From Actibacterium lipolyticum (lineage in GTDB: Bacteria; Pseudomonadota; Alphaproteobacteria; Rhodobacterales; Rhodobacteraceae), in assembly GCF_900184935.1 (NCBI RefSeq), contig NZ_FXYE01000002.1, positions 496,001 through 560,000 on the forward strand: a stretch of 64,000 nt of DNA. Reading direction: 5' to 3'. A model generated the notes under the pieces. The model saw only the letters and a program-made list of their open reading frames with translations. It did not search any database and was not told the DNA's origin. Below, piece after piece: positions 63,977 through 64,000 of the stretch. The number at the start of each line of letters is the position of its first letter. The first letter of the stretch is position 1. The position numbers and the translations under genes are program-made.

Positions 63977-64000
63977 CATTATTCATATTAATCCATGAAT

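Overview
The window looks like a chromosomal segment of a marine alphaproteobacterium of the Roseobacter group (Rhodobacterales). The reasons are family content and gene order: folB-folP-glmM, glyQ-DUF6446-glyS, rpiA-gor-hflK-hflC-DUF2065-degP, purA-DUF2842, secG-pyrG, PhaR/phasin control of polyhydroxybutyrate granules, an FdVI-type ferredoxin, and a SAM-II riboswitch before metZ. Genes are densely packed, with many ATGA or TGATG stop/start overlaps. I see no tRNA, rRNA, CRISPR array, prophage or intact insertion sequence.

Layout. 1-4.6 kb: end of a DMT-type exporter, then glmM, folP, folB (with a long C-terminal extension) and a SleB-type cell-wall hydrolase. 4.8-11.1 kb: a divergent pyruvate phosphate dikinase and the glycyl-tRNA synthetase operon. 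11.2-16.9 kb: a periplasmic trypsin-like protein that has lost its whole catalytic triad, trkH, folE2, and metZ behind a promoter/SAM-II aptamer/terminator leader. 17-26.9 kb: hydrolase, GST, the lysoplasmalogenase-ftsY-DMT-yciB operon, alkB, a small secreted protein, xseA and purD. 27-32.5 kb: an accessory-looking island (below). 32.6-41.4 kb: ferredoxin plus FG-GAP protein, then degP, hflC, hflK, gor, rpiA and sdaA. 41.4-50.7 kb: thiamine diphosphokinase, a very acidic 700-residue protein, purA, secG, pyrG and small conserved genes. 50.8-62.7 kb: an amino-acid-type ABC transporter joined to a gamma-glutamylation (Puu-like) amine catabolic operon, followed by a DegT aminotransferase, a LysR regulator and a class III aminotransferase. 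62.7-64 kb: phaR and phasin with clear PhaR operators.

The most exciting region is 28.3-32.5 kb on the minus strand. A consensus FNR box (TTGAT-N4-ATCAA) 32 bp upstream of a -10-like AATATT drives, in order: a decayed duplicate of a flavoprotein N-terminus, a Tat-exported fumarate-reductase-like flavoprotein with altered substrate and proton-pathway residues, a hexaheme cytochrome whose C-terminal half matches the tetraheme domain of flavocytochrome c3, and a protein joining a two-CXXCH cytochrome head to a Gln/Asp-rich linker and an outer-membrane beta-barrel. This reads as an oxygen-regulated periplasmic reductase whose electron carrier or substrate route is tied to an outer-membrane pore. 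I do not know this arrangement as a described system.

In the Puu-like cluster, the transporter brings in an amine or amino compound, two glutamine-synthetase-like ligases glutamylate it, the FAD oxidase oxidises it, and the class I amidotransferase releases the product. A dedicated aldehyde dehydrogenase is not present in the window. Family assignments come from recognising motifs by eye; no database search was possible.
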